DNA of 64,000 bases from Fibrobacterota bacterium (GTDB lineage: Bacteria > Fibrobacterota > Chitinivibrionia > Chitinivibrionales > FEN-1185), in the NCBI GenBank assembly GCA_003165595.1, contig PLWQ01000012.1, positions 479,390-543,389 of the forward strand. Reading direction: 5' to 3'. The notes beneath the pieces were generated by a model. That model had not been told where the DNA came from and did not search any database. It was given only the letters and a program-made list of their open reading frames with translations. Both the position numbers and the translations under genes were made by a program. This document shows positions 17,368 to 25,962 of the stretch, piece after piece. The stretch's first letter is position 1. Every line of letters starts with the position of its first letter.

Positions 17368-20300
17368 TTACAAGTATGCTTTCACCTGCATCGACAGCAC
17401 ATGCAGCCCGGTTCCATTGTAGTAGTTCCTTCCCAGCTCGCCGTGATACGAGAGGTCGAGGCTGAAATGCGAGGCGAAGTCCACGTGGCCGGTGGCGTCA
17501 ATGGAGTGGGTTGTCCCGCTTGTAAATCCCTGCGCGATGCGCGGGTCGACGATGTTCTGCAGGCTCACGAACGAATACGTGTAGGAGACTTCCACGGTGC
17601 CCTTGCCGAACACCTGCCACTGCACGCCCGGGACAACGCGGTAATACCATCCCTCCGAGCCCGAGATGCCGGTTTGCTGCGCCCAGCCGCCCGTCTCCTT
17701 GACATACAGGGAAAGCGGCCGGATGACGGCGTATTTCTCGGTAGCCTGGCCGTGCCTGTCGGTAACTGCGTACTCGTTGTAATCCAGGAGCCCGTGACGC
17801 CACGCCGAGAGCATCGCGCCTTCGAAGCCGAGATACCAGGGTTCAAACGTGCGGTCGGCGGCGCCGCCCCAGTTCACGCCGTTCTCGTAGTAGTCTGAGA
17901 GTTTCTTTGCAAACGGCTCCGCATACAGCTTGCCGTGGACCCCTTTGAGGCTGTCGGGCGACCAATCCACGTTCTGGCGGTACGACACATCGGCAAACCG
18001 CAGGCTCGCGCTGTCACCGAGCCCGCTCTTTGAGAAAAGCGAAAAATATCCCGGCAGCCACGACGACGCGGGCAGCGCGTGCGCCATTGACAGGTGCTCT
18101 TCGGAAGAAAGTGATCCGTACCACGACAGGTCGCGCAGGATCCCGGTCCCGCGTTTCTTCGCGGGAGCGTATGACCAGTTGACAAGGAGCCGTGTCTTGC
18201 GCACCCGGTCGGTACCGGCCGTGTCGTATACCTCGTGCTGCTGCAGGATGTAGTCACCGTTGGCCTTGGCCACATAGGTCTGGAGGGAATCGCTCCATAC
18301 CGCGTCGCCGCGCCCCGGCCCGGCATAGACTCCGACGGTCTGGTAGCTTGAAGCCTTTTCCACATTTATGCGGTATTCCTGGTGCGACGTGAGGCCGGCC
18401 TGGGGAAGGGACACGTCGCTCGCCGCGGTGACCAGCACCGCCGACGTCTGCTGCAAATTAAAAATGTCAAGGTCCAGATAGTGGCTCGTGGCCTCCACCT
18501 TCCATGCCTTGGTGATGGACCGGGAAACCGATTGGTCCCAGGTAATCGACCTGCCCGTGTCCTGCGCGGACAGTTCACTGCCGTCTCCTTTTCTGTGAAG
18601 CTGATACTGCACTGATTCGTGCAGCATCCACGGCGTCCACGTCATGCTTGCGCCCGCGCCGGCCTGGCCGCGATTTCCCGATGTCTGGAACATTCGCCAC
18701 TCGTCGCGGCCGAAGACGTCCCAGTCAGTTGAGAAAAGCTTGAACTTCGCGTCAAGATCGTCACGTCGTGTGTTTTCGCCCCAGAGCACGTGGCGAAAGA
18801 GGCTGCCCTGGTATTCCAGTGAATAGTTCTTGAACACCGTTGCCTGGGCGTCGCCGGAAATGCGGTCGGTGTGGAGTTCGTTGTCGTGACGCAACTGGCC
18901 GTAGGATACTTCCGCCCAGGTCCCGGGAAGAATGGCGCCGCCCGCTGCGCTTTGCCACGCCTGGCGCGTTCCCGTCAGCATGTCGCCGCTCGTGTCGTCC
19001 CACACCATGCCGCCCTGGTAGGTGCTGAGCACCTCGTGCGTGAAATTCGGGGTCACATACAAGTGACTTCCCGTGAGCCAGAGCGAGCGCTGGTCCATCG
19101 CCCGCCTGCCGAGCGTTATCTGCGCGTTGGTCGCCGAGCCGAGATTGTCGTTGTCGTCTTTGGACGATGCAAGGTTCTTGTCCACGTCGGTTCCGGCAAC
19201 GTCGATGTCGGCAGACACCCACTTGTGGGGCCGGGCCGTCACGCGCATTTCGCCGTTGAGAACACCTTGCGGAAGGGGAACGGCGGTGGAATCGGTGGCG
19301 CTGCCCAGCCCCTGCCCGACGTATTTGTAAATCTGGGCGTGCAGCTCCGGATGGATGCCGGTGGAATCCGGGTCCACGCTGTAGGCGCCGTTGCCCTGAC
19401 CCACGTCGCGGAACCAGACCGCATAGAAGCCCGTGTCCTGCGTCGGCGTGAGCGGATTGTACTGCGTAAAAACGTATCGGCCCAGCGAATCCAGTTTGTA
19501 CAGCGGCTGCAGGCGGCTTTCCTGCGCCACCTCCACCGGCAGAATAGCACGGCCGCTGGGGTGCTGCGGCGGCGAATCTCCCGATTGCGCCATGAGGGCG
19601 ATGTCGCTTGACGAAATAGAGTTATCGAGCGGCCGGTTCTTGTCGTCGGCCTCATACCACACCGCGCCGTCAACCTTTACCGACGAATCGGGGAGCGAGC
19701 CGGTGACGTTGGCGCCAACGAGCGACCGTTGGTAGTCGAACAGACGGTATTGGTATTCCACGCGAATGATGTCGTCGTCCTGGATGAGCGTCTTGGGTGT
19801 AAAGGTGATATTTCCCATCTCGTAGTCCACCGTGAAATCGGCCTGGTCGCCTTCGGTGCGTTTCTGGCCGTTTACCGTGATCGATACCGAGCCCCGGATC
19901 GGCACGATGAACCCTTGTTCGCCTTCGCCCGTGAGGTAATACGGACCCTGCAGTGTGGCCTTTCCTTTTATCGTTTGAATAGTATACTTGCCTCCGCAAA
20001 TGGCGCCGAACCCCTTTACGCTGAAGCGCGACGAGCCCAGGCCGGCCAGTCCCGGCTCGCCGCCGGGAGTTCCTCCCCTGTACTCGGCGGAAATGCCGGT
20101 GAGCTTTTTCTGGTCACCGGAAAATATTCCCCCGGAAACGGGCCAATAGGCGTACTGATCTCCCACGACGAGCGAGTATTTCGGATTGTCCAGTTCCACG
20201 TATATCCTGTCGAAATCGGATAGTTCGCGCGTGCCCTCGATGTTCGTGCCCTGGTCGGTAAGGTGGCCCGACAGCGTGGTGTGCGGCGCTACTTCGCCCG

Positions 20301-20877
20301 ACAGGCTCACGTCCAGCGCCTGCTCCAAATTCATGTTTCCGCCGGTCCCCACCGACACGTTGATGCTCTTGTATCCGGACAGCGTCACGTTTTCCTCGGC
20401 GAATTCGTTCGTCTTTATTCTGAACAGCGAGTCGCGGATCATCACCAGCGTGTCGTGCGACCCGGCGAAACGCTTTTCGAAAAGCCAATACATCCGGGGC
20501 ATGCCGTAGTTGAACGTCGCGTAGCGGACACGCACCCTGTTGCCTTTGTCAAGAGGTTCGGAGAACAGGAGCGCGTTGGCTTCGTCGACAAACGTGTAGG
20601 ACGGAACGTACAGGGAGTCGGATCGCACCCGCCCTGCGCTGTCTTTGACGGGGGCGCTCGAAATGAACACGCGGATCGTTGAGGTGTCGATGAAGTATCT
20701 GCCGAGAGAATAGGGCCCCGGGCCGCCGTCGGCGACGATGACCGTATCCACGGTGGCGCAAAAGGCGGTGGATAGCGCGAAAAGAAGCAGCAAGCCGGCT
20801 TTCAACGTACGGGTATTCCTTTGCCGGGGAGAAGTTCGGATTCCGCTCTGCACAGGGAGCCTCGTCTCCGCGCTCAC
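17368..20877 (-). CDS. Large outer-membrane beta-barrel-like protein, unrecognised
   Basis: A 1169-residue protein with a long N-region before the signal segment (LKAGLLLLFALSTAFCA, about residues 26-42), so the true start may be a later codon. Short beta-rich domains follow (PYSLGRYFIDTSTIRVFI, then TFVDEANALLFSEPLDKGNRVRVRY), then a region with VVGDQYAYWPVSGG, VNGQKRTEGDQADFTVDYEMG and a decade-spaced series of amphipathic strands rich in Tyr/Trp/Thr to the C-terminus. The last residues (SLDLSYHGELGRNYYNGTG) are typical of barrel strands. The pattern 'xVNGxxxxEGxDFTVDYExGxITFTP' occurs in big uncharacterised surface proteins of FCB-group bacteria. I assign an outer-membrane location but no function. 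It is divergent from recG. Confidence 0.6.
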   Translation of the reverse strand: MSAETRLPVQSGIRTSPRQRNTRTLKAGLLLLFALSTAFCATVDTVIVADGGPGPYSLGRYFIDTSTIRVFISSAPVKDSAGRVRSDSLYVPSYTFVDEANALLFSEPLDKGNRVRVRYATFNYGMPRMYWLFEKRFAGSHDTLVMIRDSLFRIKTNEFAEENVTLSGYKSINVSVGTGGNMNLEQALDVSLSGEVAPHTTLSGHLTDQGTNIEGTRELSDFDRIYVELDNPKYSLVVGDQYAYWPVSGGIFSGDQKKLTGISAEYRGGTPGGEPGLAGLGSSRFSVKGFGAICGGKYTIQTIKGKATLQGPYYLTGEGEQGFIVPIRGSVSITVNGQKRTEGDQADFTVDYEMGNITFTPKTLIQDDDIIRVEYQYRLFDYQRSLVGANVTGSLPDSSVKVDGAVWYEADDKNRPLDNSISSSDIALMAQSGDSPPQHPSGRAILPVEVAQESRLQPLYKLDSLGRYVFTQYNPLTPTQDTGFYAVWFRDVGQGNGAYSVDPDSTGIHPELHAQIYKYVGQGLGSATDSTAVPLPQGVLNGEMRVTARPHKWVSADIDVAGTDVDKNLASSKDDNDNLGSATNAQITLGRRAMDQRSLWLTGSHLYVTPNFTHEVLSTYQGGMVWDDTSGDMLTGTRQAWQSAAGGAILPGTWAEVSYGQLRHDNELHTDRISGDAQATVFKNYSLEYQGSLFRHVLWGENTRRDDLDAKFKLFSTDWDVFGRDEWRMFQTSGNRGQAGAGASMTWTPWMLHESVQYQLHRKGDGSELSAQDTGRSITWDQSVSRSITKAWKVEATSHYLDLDIFNLQQTSAVLVTAASDVSLPQAGLTSHQEYRINVEKASSYQTVGVYAGPGRGDAVWSDSLQTYVAKANGDYILQQHEVYDTAGTDRVRKTRLLVNWSYAPAKKRGTGILRDLSWYGSLSSEEHLSMAHALPASSWLPGYFSLFSKSGLGDSASLRFADVSYRQNVDWSPDSLKGVHGKLYAEPFAKKLSDYYENGVNWGGAADRTFEPWYLGFEGAMLSAWRHGLLDYNEYAVTDRHGQATEKYAVIRPLSLYVKETGGWAQQTGISGSEGWYYRVVPGVQWQVFGKGTVEVSYTYSFVSLQNIVDPRIAQGFTSGTTHSIDATGHVDFASHFSLDLSYHGELGRNYYNGTGLHVLSMQVKAYL

Positions 20878-21037
20878 GGCCGCCCCTTGACGGGATCGGA
20901 CGATTCCAGGTACACGTCACCCCAAAAAGCCCTGCTGAAACGCGAGCCAACCTAATATACTTTTCCCCTGTTTTGGCCCACCACGTCCAATTACCTTAAT
21001 ATTAGTTTGGCGGGGTGATTTATTTTTGCGGTTCACC

Positions 21038-23074
21038 ATGACCCGATCCATTGATACCCGCCTCGACTTTCTTTCGCCGGTGAGCGCCTTAGCTGGCCTG
21101 GGCGCAAAGCGCGTCACCGCGCTTGCCGAAGCGGACATTCTGACGGTGGGAGACCTTTTGCAACGTTTCCCGCGCCGGTACATCGACCGTTCGAAAGTGA
21201 CGCCCGTTGCCGAATGCAAGAACCTGGTAGGAGCATCCGTCAACATTATCGCAACCATAACCGCCGCGCGCGTCGAGCGCGGACGCCGGCCCCGCCTGCG
21301 CATCCGGCTCACCGACGATTCGGGCAGCATGGAAGCGCTCTGGTTCGCGGGCGTCGGTTTTCTCCGCAAGACACTTGTTTCGGGACAACGCGTGTTGTGC
21401 ACCGGCGTGCCGTCGATCCACACCGGCGTGCAGATGATCCATCCGGCAGTCGAGCGGATCGCTGAAGGCGCGGCCGCGCCGGCTATTCTCTATCTACCGG
21501 TATATCCGCTCACGCTTGCCATGCAAGAGGCCGGCATTCATCAGAAGCTAATGCAAAAAACCGTGCTGTGGGCCATTGACAACATCCGGCATTACCCGCA
21601 GGTGCTTCCCCGCAGCATCGAAAGCAAACGAGCTTTCCCGCCGTCCGAGAAATGCTATCGCGAAATGCACGTTCCGTCGGACCCGGCCGGGCTCGAGACG
21701 TTCCGGGCACGGCTTGTCTACGAGGAATTGTACCGCCTTGCAATCACCCTCCGGTGGAGCACGCGGAAGTTCGCGCTTCCCGGCCGGTCCATGAAGCCCG
21801 GTTCGCTGTATGCAAAGGCGGCGGCCGCCCTTTCCTTTACGCTTACCCCGGATCAGGAAAAGGCGGTTGCCGCGCTTCATGCCGATGCGGCCTCTACCAC
21901 CCGCATGCACCGGCTCTTGCAGGGTGACGTGGGCTCCGGCAAGACCGTTGTCGCATTTCTCGCTTGCCTTCCCGCTCTAAGCGAAGGCCTGCAGGCGGCG
22001 TGGCTTGCCCCCACCGAAATTCTGGCCCGTCAGGCGCACGCCACCCTGTCCGGCTGGCTCACCGGTCTTGGCATCGTTCCGGAAATTCTCCTTGGTCAAT
22101 TTGGTGCCGAGGACCGGAGACGCATCCGGGCCGGGCTCGCCGGCGGGAGCACGCGGTTTGTGGTGGGCACGCACGCCCTGCTTTCGCCGGAGGTGAAGTT
22201 CTCGAAGCTGGGCATGATCGTTATTGACGAACAGCACAAATTCGGCGCCCAGCAGCGCTTGACACTTGCGGAAAATGACACGGCCGCAGACCTGCTCGTC
22301 ATGTCGGCAACACCCATCCCTCAGACGCTCGCGAAGACGCTGTACGGCGACCTGGACATCGTGTCGATTCAATCGGCGCCGGCGGGCCGGCTGCCCGTGA
22401 GCACCCATCTAGTGCCGGAAAGCAAGCGCGGCGACATGGAGCGGTTCATCCTGAAGGAAATACGCGAAAAGAACGGTCAGGTGCTGTACATTGCCCCGCG
22501 CATCGACGGCGACGACGAACCGGGCGGCGAAGAGATCAAGGATGTTCGCTCGGTGTTCGAAGCGCTCAAAACCGGACCGCTGTCGTCGGTGGAGATGGGG
22601 CTGGTTCACGGTGCAATGGACCCTGCCGACCGCGACCGTTCCATGCGGAGGTTTTCGTCGGGTCAGGTTAAGATTTTGGTTTCCACCACCATCGTTGAGG
22701 TCGGCATTGATGTGCCGGACGCAACCGTTCTTGTGGTGGAGAACGCGGAACGGTTTGGCCTTTCGCAACTTCACCAGCTGCGCGGCAGGGTCGGCAGGTC
22801 GTCAAAGAAATCCTATTGTTTCCTTCTGGCAAACGCCGCCGGCGACTCGCCCGCGCATGCGCGGCTTGCGTACCTCTGTACTCATCACAACGGGTTCGAG
22901 ATTGCCGAGCAAGACCTTCTCATGCGCGGACCCGGCGAAGTGAGCGGCTTCCGCCAGAGCGGCTGGGAAGACCTTGTGCTTGCCGACATGTTGCGGGATG
23001 CCGGGCTGTTCCGCGAAATACAGAACGACCTGGACACGCTGTTTGCCGGCAGTGCCCGGAAAGCGGGGCAATAG
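21038..23074 (+). CDS. recG: ATP-dependent DNA helicase RecG
   Basis: A 678-residue protein. It has an N-terminal wedge domain with OB fold (about 70-150, SVNIIATITAARVERGRRP), followed by the helicase core. Walker A is GDVGSGKTV (about 294-302), Walker B IDEQHKFGAQQR, motif III MSATPIPQTLA, motif V TTIVEVGIDVPDATV and motif VI QLHQLRGRVGRS. RecG reverses stalled replication forks and processes R-loops and Holliday junctions. I start at ATG 21038 (MTRSIDTRLDF); a TTG at 21026 in the same frame is possible but less likely. Size and motif order match the family, with no anomalies. It is the second RecG-fold translocase of the window besides mfd. Confidence 0.97.
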   Translation: MTRSIDTRLDFLSPVSALAGLGAKRVTALAEADILTVGDLLQRFPRRYIDRSKVTPVAECKNLVGASVNIIATITAARVERGRRPRLRIRLTDDSGSMEALWFAGVGFLRKTLVSGQRVLCTGVPSIHTGVQMIHPAVERIAEGAAAPAILYLPVYPLTLAMQEAGIHQKLMQKTVLWAIDNIRHYPQVLPRSIESKRAFPPSEKCYREMHVPSDPAGLETFRARLVYEELYRLAITLRWSTRKFALPGRSMKPGSLYAKAAAALSFTLTPDQEKAVAALHADAASTTRMHRLLQGDVGSGKTVVAFLACLPALSEGLQAAWLAPTEILARQAHATLSGWLTGLGIVPEILLGQFGAEDRRRIRAGLAGGSTRFVVGTHALLSPEVKFSKLGMIVIDEQHKFGAQQRLTLAENDTAADLLVMSATPIPQTLAKTLYGDLDIVSIQSAPAGRLPVSTHLVPESKRGDMERFILKEIREKNGQVLYIAPRIDGDDEPGGEEIKDVRSVFEALKTGPLSSVEMGLVHGAMDPADRDRSMRRFSSGQVKILVSTTIVEVGIDVPDATVLVVENAERFGLSQLHQLRGRVGRSSKKSYCFLLANAAGDSPAHARLAYLCTHHNGFEIAEQDLLMRGPGEVSGFRQSGWEDLVLADMLRDAGLFREIQNDLDTLFAGSARKAGQ

Positions 23075-23138
23075 GAATGCCCAATTTTTTCGTTGGTTGA
23101 AGACGTCCTTTGAATTTATTTTACTAAAGCCGTTCCTT

Positions 23139-23168
23139 TTGGGAGCTTCAATTCCAATATATTATATT
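23139..23168 (+). promoter_or_regulatory. Weak candidate promoter before the GT2 gene
   Basis: TTGGGA at 23139 and TATATT at 23163 are 18 bases apart, within a locally AT-rich intergenic stretch 80-110 bp before the glycosyltransferase ATG. The -35 is poor. Confidence 0.25.
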
Positions 23169-23249
23169 ATCTCGCTGTCAAATTCACGGCGTCCAAACGC
23201 ACAACAAGACGTAAACCACATGTCATACTTTCCAACCAGGTAGAACGCT

Positions 23250-24764
23250 ATGATCACCGCAATCGTGTGTATCCTCTATGGTGTATGCTCCATTGCACTT
23301 CTCGCCTACGGAGCGCAATGCTACATCCTTACCTATCTCTACCTCAAGAAGAGAAATTCGAAGCTCAGCTTTCAACGGAAGGTCATGGTTTACTTCGATA
23401 CTATTACCGACGAAAGCAAGTATCCTCTGGTGGTTACCCAGCTTCCCATGTACAACGAGAAAACCGTGGCCAAGCGGATTATCGAGTCGGTTGCGGCAAT
23501 GGACTATCCGCGGTCGAAGCACGAGATACAGGTCCTCGACGACAGCCGCGACGAAACCCGCGAACTGGTGGACAAGACCGTGGCCGACCTCAAGGCCAAA
23601 GGCCACAAGATTGCCGTCATCCGCCGGACAAACCGCACGGGCTTCAAAGCCGGCGCTCTGCAATACGGCCTCAAATTCACAAATGCGGAATTCGTCGCCA
23701 TCTTCGACGCAGACTTCGTTCCTCATCCGGACTTCCTCAAGAAGTCGATATGCTTTTTCATCGACCGTCCCAAACTCGGGCTGGTTCAGGGACGCTGGGC
23801 GCACCTCAATAGCAAGGCCTCGCTTATCACGCGCGGTCAGGCAATGGGGATCGACGGACATTTTATGGTGGAGCAGGCCGCCCGGAGCTGGAACGGTCTG
23901 TTCATGAATTTTAACGGCACCGCGGGCGTGTTCCGAAAAGAAGCGATTGAATCAAGCGGCGGCTGGCATCACGACACGCTTACCGAAGACATGGACCTGT
24001 CATACCGGATGCAGCTTAAGGATTGGGAAACCGAGTATGTACCCGATCTCGAAGTTCCCGCGGAACTGCCCGAAGACATCAACGCGTTCAAGAATCAGCA
24101 GTTCCGCTGGGCAAAAGGCTCCATCCAGACGGCGCTCAAGATTATTCCGATGCTCCGCGCAAAGAAGCTGTCCCTGTTCAAGTTTTCCCAGGCGGTCCTT
24201 CATCTTACACATTACACCGTGCATCCGCTCATGCTCATGCTGGCATTTCTCACAATGCCGGTCCTCCTTTTTGTTAAGGTATGCATGCATCCGGTGCTGC
24301 TGGCCTGCGTCATAAGCGCCATGATTCTCGCCACCAGCGGCCCCGCCAGCATGTACATGATTTCGCAGCATTTCCTGGGGAATAAGGTGCGGCGAAAAAT
24401 ATTTATTGTACCCGTGATGATGCTTGTGGGAACAGGGCTGGCGGTCAACAACGCAAAAGCCGTTCTTGAAGCGTTATTCCACAAGGACTCGGAGTTTCTC
24501 CGCACGCCCAAGAAGGGCCAGGCGTCAAAGACTTCGTACAAGCCTCTCAAGGACGTCACCTGGATAATCGAACTTTTCTGCGGACTGTATTGCCTCACCG
24601 GGCTGTGGATATTTATCGGATTCTCCAACGCGCTGGTGAGCCCGTTCCTTATATTGTACTCGGCCGGCTTTCTCTTTGTGGGACTGCTTTCCATTATTCA
24701 CTACAGGAAGCCCGAACTCATCTCCATCAAGTTGCGGCGCCAACCGCTTGCGCCGCAGGAATAG
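23250..24764 (+). CDS. Processive GT2 membrane glycosyltransferase (cellulose/mannan synthase-like)
   Basis: A 504-residue membrane enzyme. One N-terminal membrane helix (ITAIVCILYGVCSIALLAYG) leads into a GT2 catalytic domain with LDDSRDE (about 96), the DAD metal site DADFVPH (about 153), TEDMDLS (about 245) and the processive-enzyme motif QQFRW (about 283). Four or so C-terminal helices follow (LMLMLAFLTMPVLLFVKV, then MILATSGPASMYMI, FCGLYCLTGLWIFIGF and LILYSAGFLFVGLLS). This architecture belongs to cellulose-synthase-like and glucomannan synthase-like enzymes that make beta-linked polysaccharide at the inner membrane. There is no PilZ domain and no bcs partner nearby. The product is unknown. 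Confidence 0.85.
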   Translation: MITAIVCILYGVCSIALLAYGAQCYILTYLYLKKRNSKLSFQRKVMVYFDTITDESKYPLVVTQLPMYNEKTVAKRIIESVAAMDYPRSKHEIQVLDDSRDETRELVDKTVADLKAKGHKIAVIRRTNRTGFKAGALQYGLKFTNAEFVAIFDADFVPHPDFLKKSICFFIDRPKLGLVQGRWAHLNSKASLITRGQAMGIDGHFMVEQAARSWNGLFMNFNGTAGVFRKEAIESSGGWHHDTLTEDMDLSYRMQLKDWETEYVPDLEVPAELPEDINAFKNQQFRWAKGSIQTALKIIPMLRAKKLSLFKFSQAVLHLTHYTVHPLMLMLAFLTMPVLLFVKVCMHPVLLACVISAMILATSGPASMYMISQHFLGNKVRRKIFIVPVMMLVGTGLAVNNAKAVLEALFHKDSEFLRTPKKGQASKTSYKPLKDVTWIIELFCGLYCLTGLWIFIGFSNALVSPFLILYSAGFLFVGLLSIIHYRKPELISIKLRRQPLAPQE

Positions 24765-24794
24765 CGGCCGCCCGCTTCCCCTTGTGATTTCCCG

Positions 24795-25739
24795 GTGAAC
24801 ACCTCCTTCGCAATCATCGGCACCGGCGCTGTAGGAGGATTCTACGGCGCACGGCTTGCGCGAGCCGGGTTCGATGTACATTTCCTGGCGCGCAGCGACT
24901 TTTCCTACATTCGCGACCATGGCCTCGCCGTCGAATCCAAGGACGGCGACTTCGTTCTCCCCCGCGTAAATGTCTACGACGATGCACGCACCATGCCGCA
25001 ATGCGACGTTGCCGTCATCACGCTCAAAACAACCGCCAACAGCGCGCTTCCCTCAATACTTCCCTCGGTTGTCAAGAAAGACGGCCTCGTGCTGGTAATG
25101 CAGAATGGCCTCGGCTACGAACAAGAGGTGGCAAAGATCGTGGGACCGGACCGTGTGCTGGGGGTGCTGTGTTTTGTTTGCTCAAACAAGGCGGGTCCCG
25201 GCCGCATCAGGCATCTTGACTTCGGCCACATCACGGTGGGGCAGTACACGGACGACGGCTCCCCGGGCGGCATCACCTCCCGGATCAGGGAGATTGCCGG
25301 CTACTTTACAAAAGCAGGATTTGCCGTGGAAACTGCCAACGACCTCGGCACGGCGCGATGGAAAAAACTGGTATGGAACGTGCCGTACTCAGGGCTTTCG
25401 GTAGTTCTGTCGGCGACAACGGATATGCTCAATGCAAACCCGCATTCCCGCCGGCTTGCCGTTGACCTCATGCGCGAGGTGTGCGACGGCGCAGCCGCCT
25501 GCGGCCACCCCATAGAGCCTGCATTCATTGACAAAATGGTATCATACACCGATACGATGCCCCCCTACCTCACCTCCATGAAGCTCGACTACGACGCGCA
25601 CAGGCCCATGGAAGTGGAATCGATTTTCGGGAATCCCGTCCGGGCGGCGCAGGCGTCGGGAGCCAGGGCGCCGCTCATGGAGATGCTGTACCGAGAGTTG
25701 AAGTACCTGGACGAAGAAGTTGAAAAGTTTAGGGGTTGA
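24795..25739 (+). CDS. 2-dehydropantoate 2-reductase (ketopantoate reductase family)
   Basis: A 314-residue NADP-dependent reductase starting with GTG. The dinucleotide motif is IIGTGAVGGFYGARLA (about residues 6-21). A conserved Lys lies in the KTTANS segment and another in RWKKLVWNVPYSG, where Lys and the following Asn are catalytic in PanE. C-terminal helices (EVCDGAAACGHPIE, MDxD-like YDAHRPMEVESIFGNPVRAA) match the ApbA_C domain. PanE makes pantoate for coenzyme A. Many family members are misassigned, and no panB/panC lies nearby, so the substrate is likely but not certain. It follows the GT2 gene by 30 bp. Confidence 0.82.
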   Translation: MNTSFAIIGTGAVGGFYGARLARAGFDVHFLARSDFSYIRDHGLAVESKDGDFVLPRVNVYDDARTMPQCDVAVITLKTTANSALPSILPSVVKKDGLVLVMQNGLGYEQEVAKIVGPDRVLGVLCFVCSNKAGPGRIRHLDFGHITVGQYTDDGSPGGITSRIREIAGYFTKAGFAVETANDLGTARWKKLVWNVPYSGLSVVLSATTDMLNANPHSRRLAVDLMREVCDGAAACGHPIEPAFIDKMVSYTDTMPPYLTSMKLDYDAHRPMEVESIFGNPVRAAQASGARAPLMEMLYRELKYLDEEVEKFRG

Positions 25740-25913
25740 GAAGTTGAAAAGTTGAAGAGTTTGAGAGGGCAGAGTACAGAGTGTTCGGTGATGTCGAAGC
25801 GAACAGGGCTCCCCGAACCCGGAACGGTTCCTGGCCCGGTGAGCTTATATGTAGAAGTGCTTTCGCCCACTTCTACTATTATATATTTTTACTTTCCACA
25901 GTCTTTTGCCCTA

Positions 25914-25941
25914 TTGAGAACACCAGAACAAGTCTTATATA
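25914..25941 (+). promoter_or_regulatory. Candidate promoter of the giant TPR gene
   Basis: TTGAGA (25914-25919) and TATATA (25936-25941) are 16 bases apart and 21 bases before the ATG at 25963. A strong GGAAGGAG ribosome site lies between. The region before it (25719-25770) holds short tandem GTTGAAAAGTT-like repeats around the end of the preceding gene. Confidence 0.4.
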
Positions 25942-25962
25942 CACCCGGAAGGAGTCCTTGCT

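Noticed and set aside
25719..25770. GTTGAAAAGTT-like tandem repeats near the panE-like stop
   Set aside because: Too short and irregular to name as an element; noted only as low-complexity at the 3' end of that gene.
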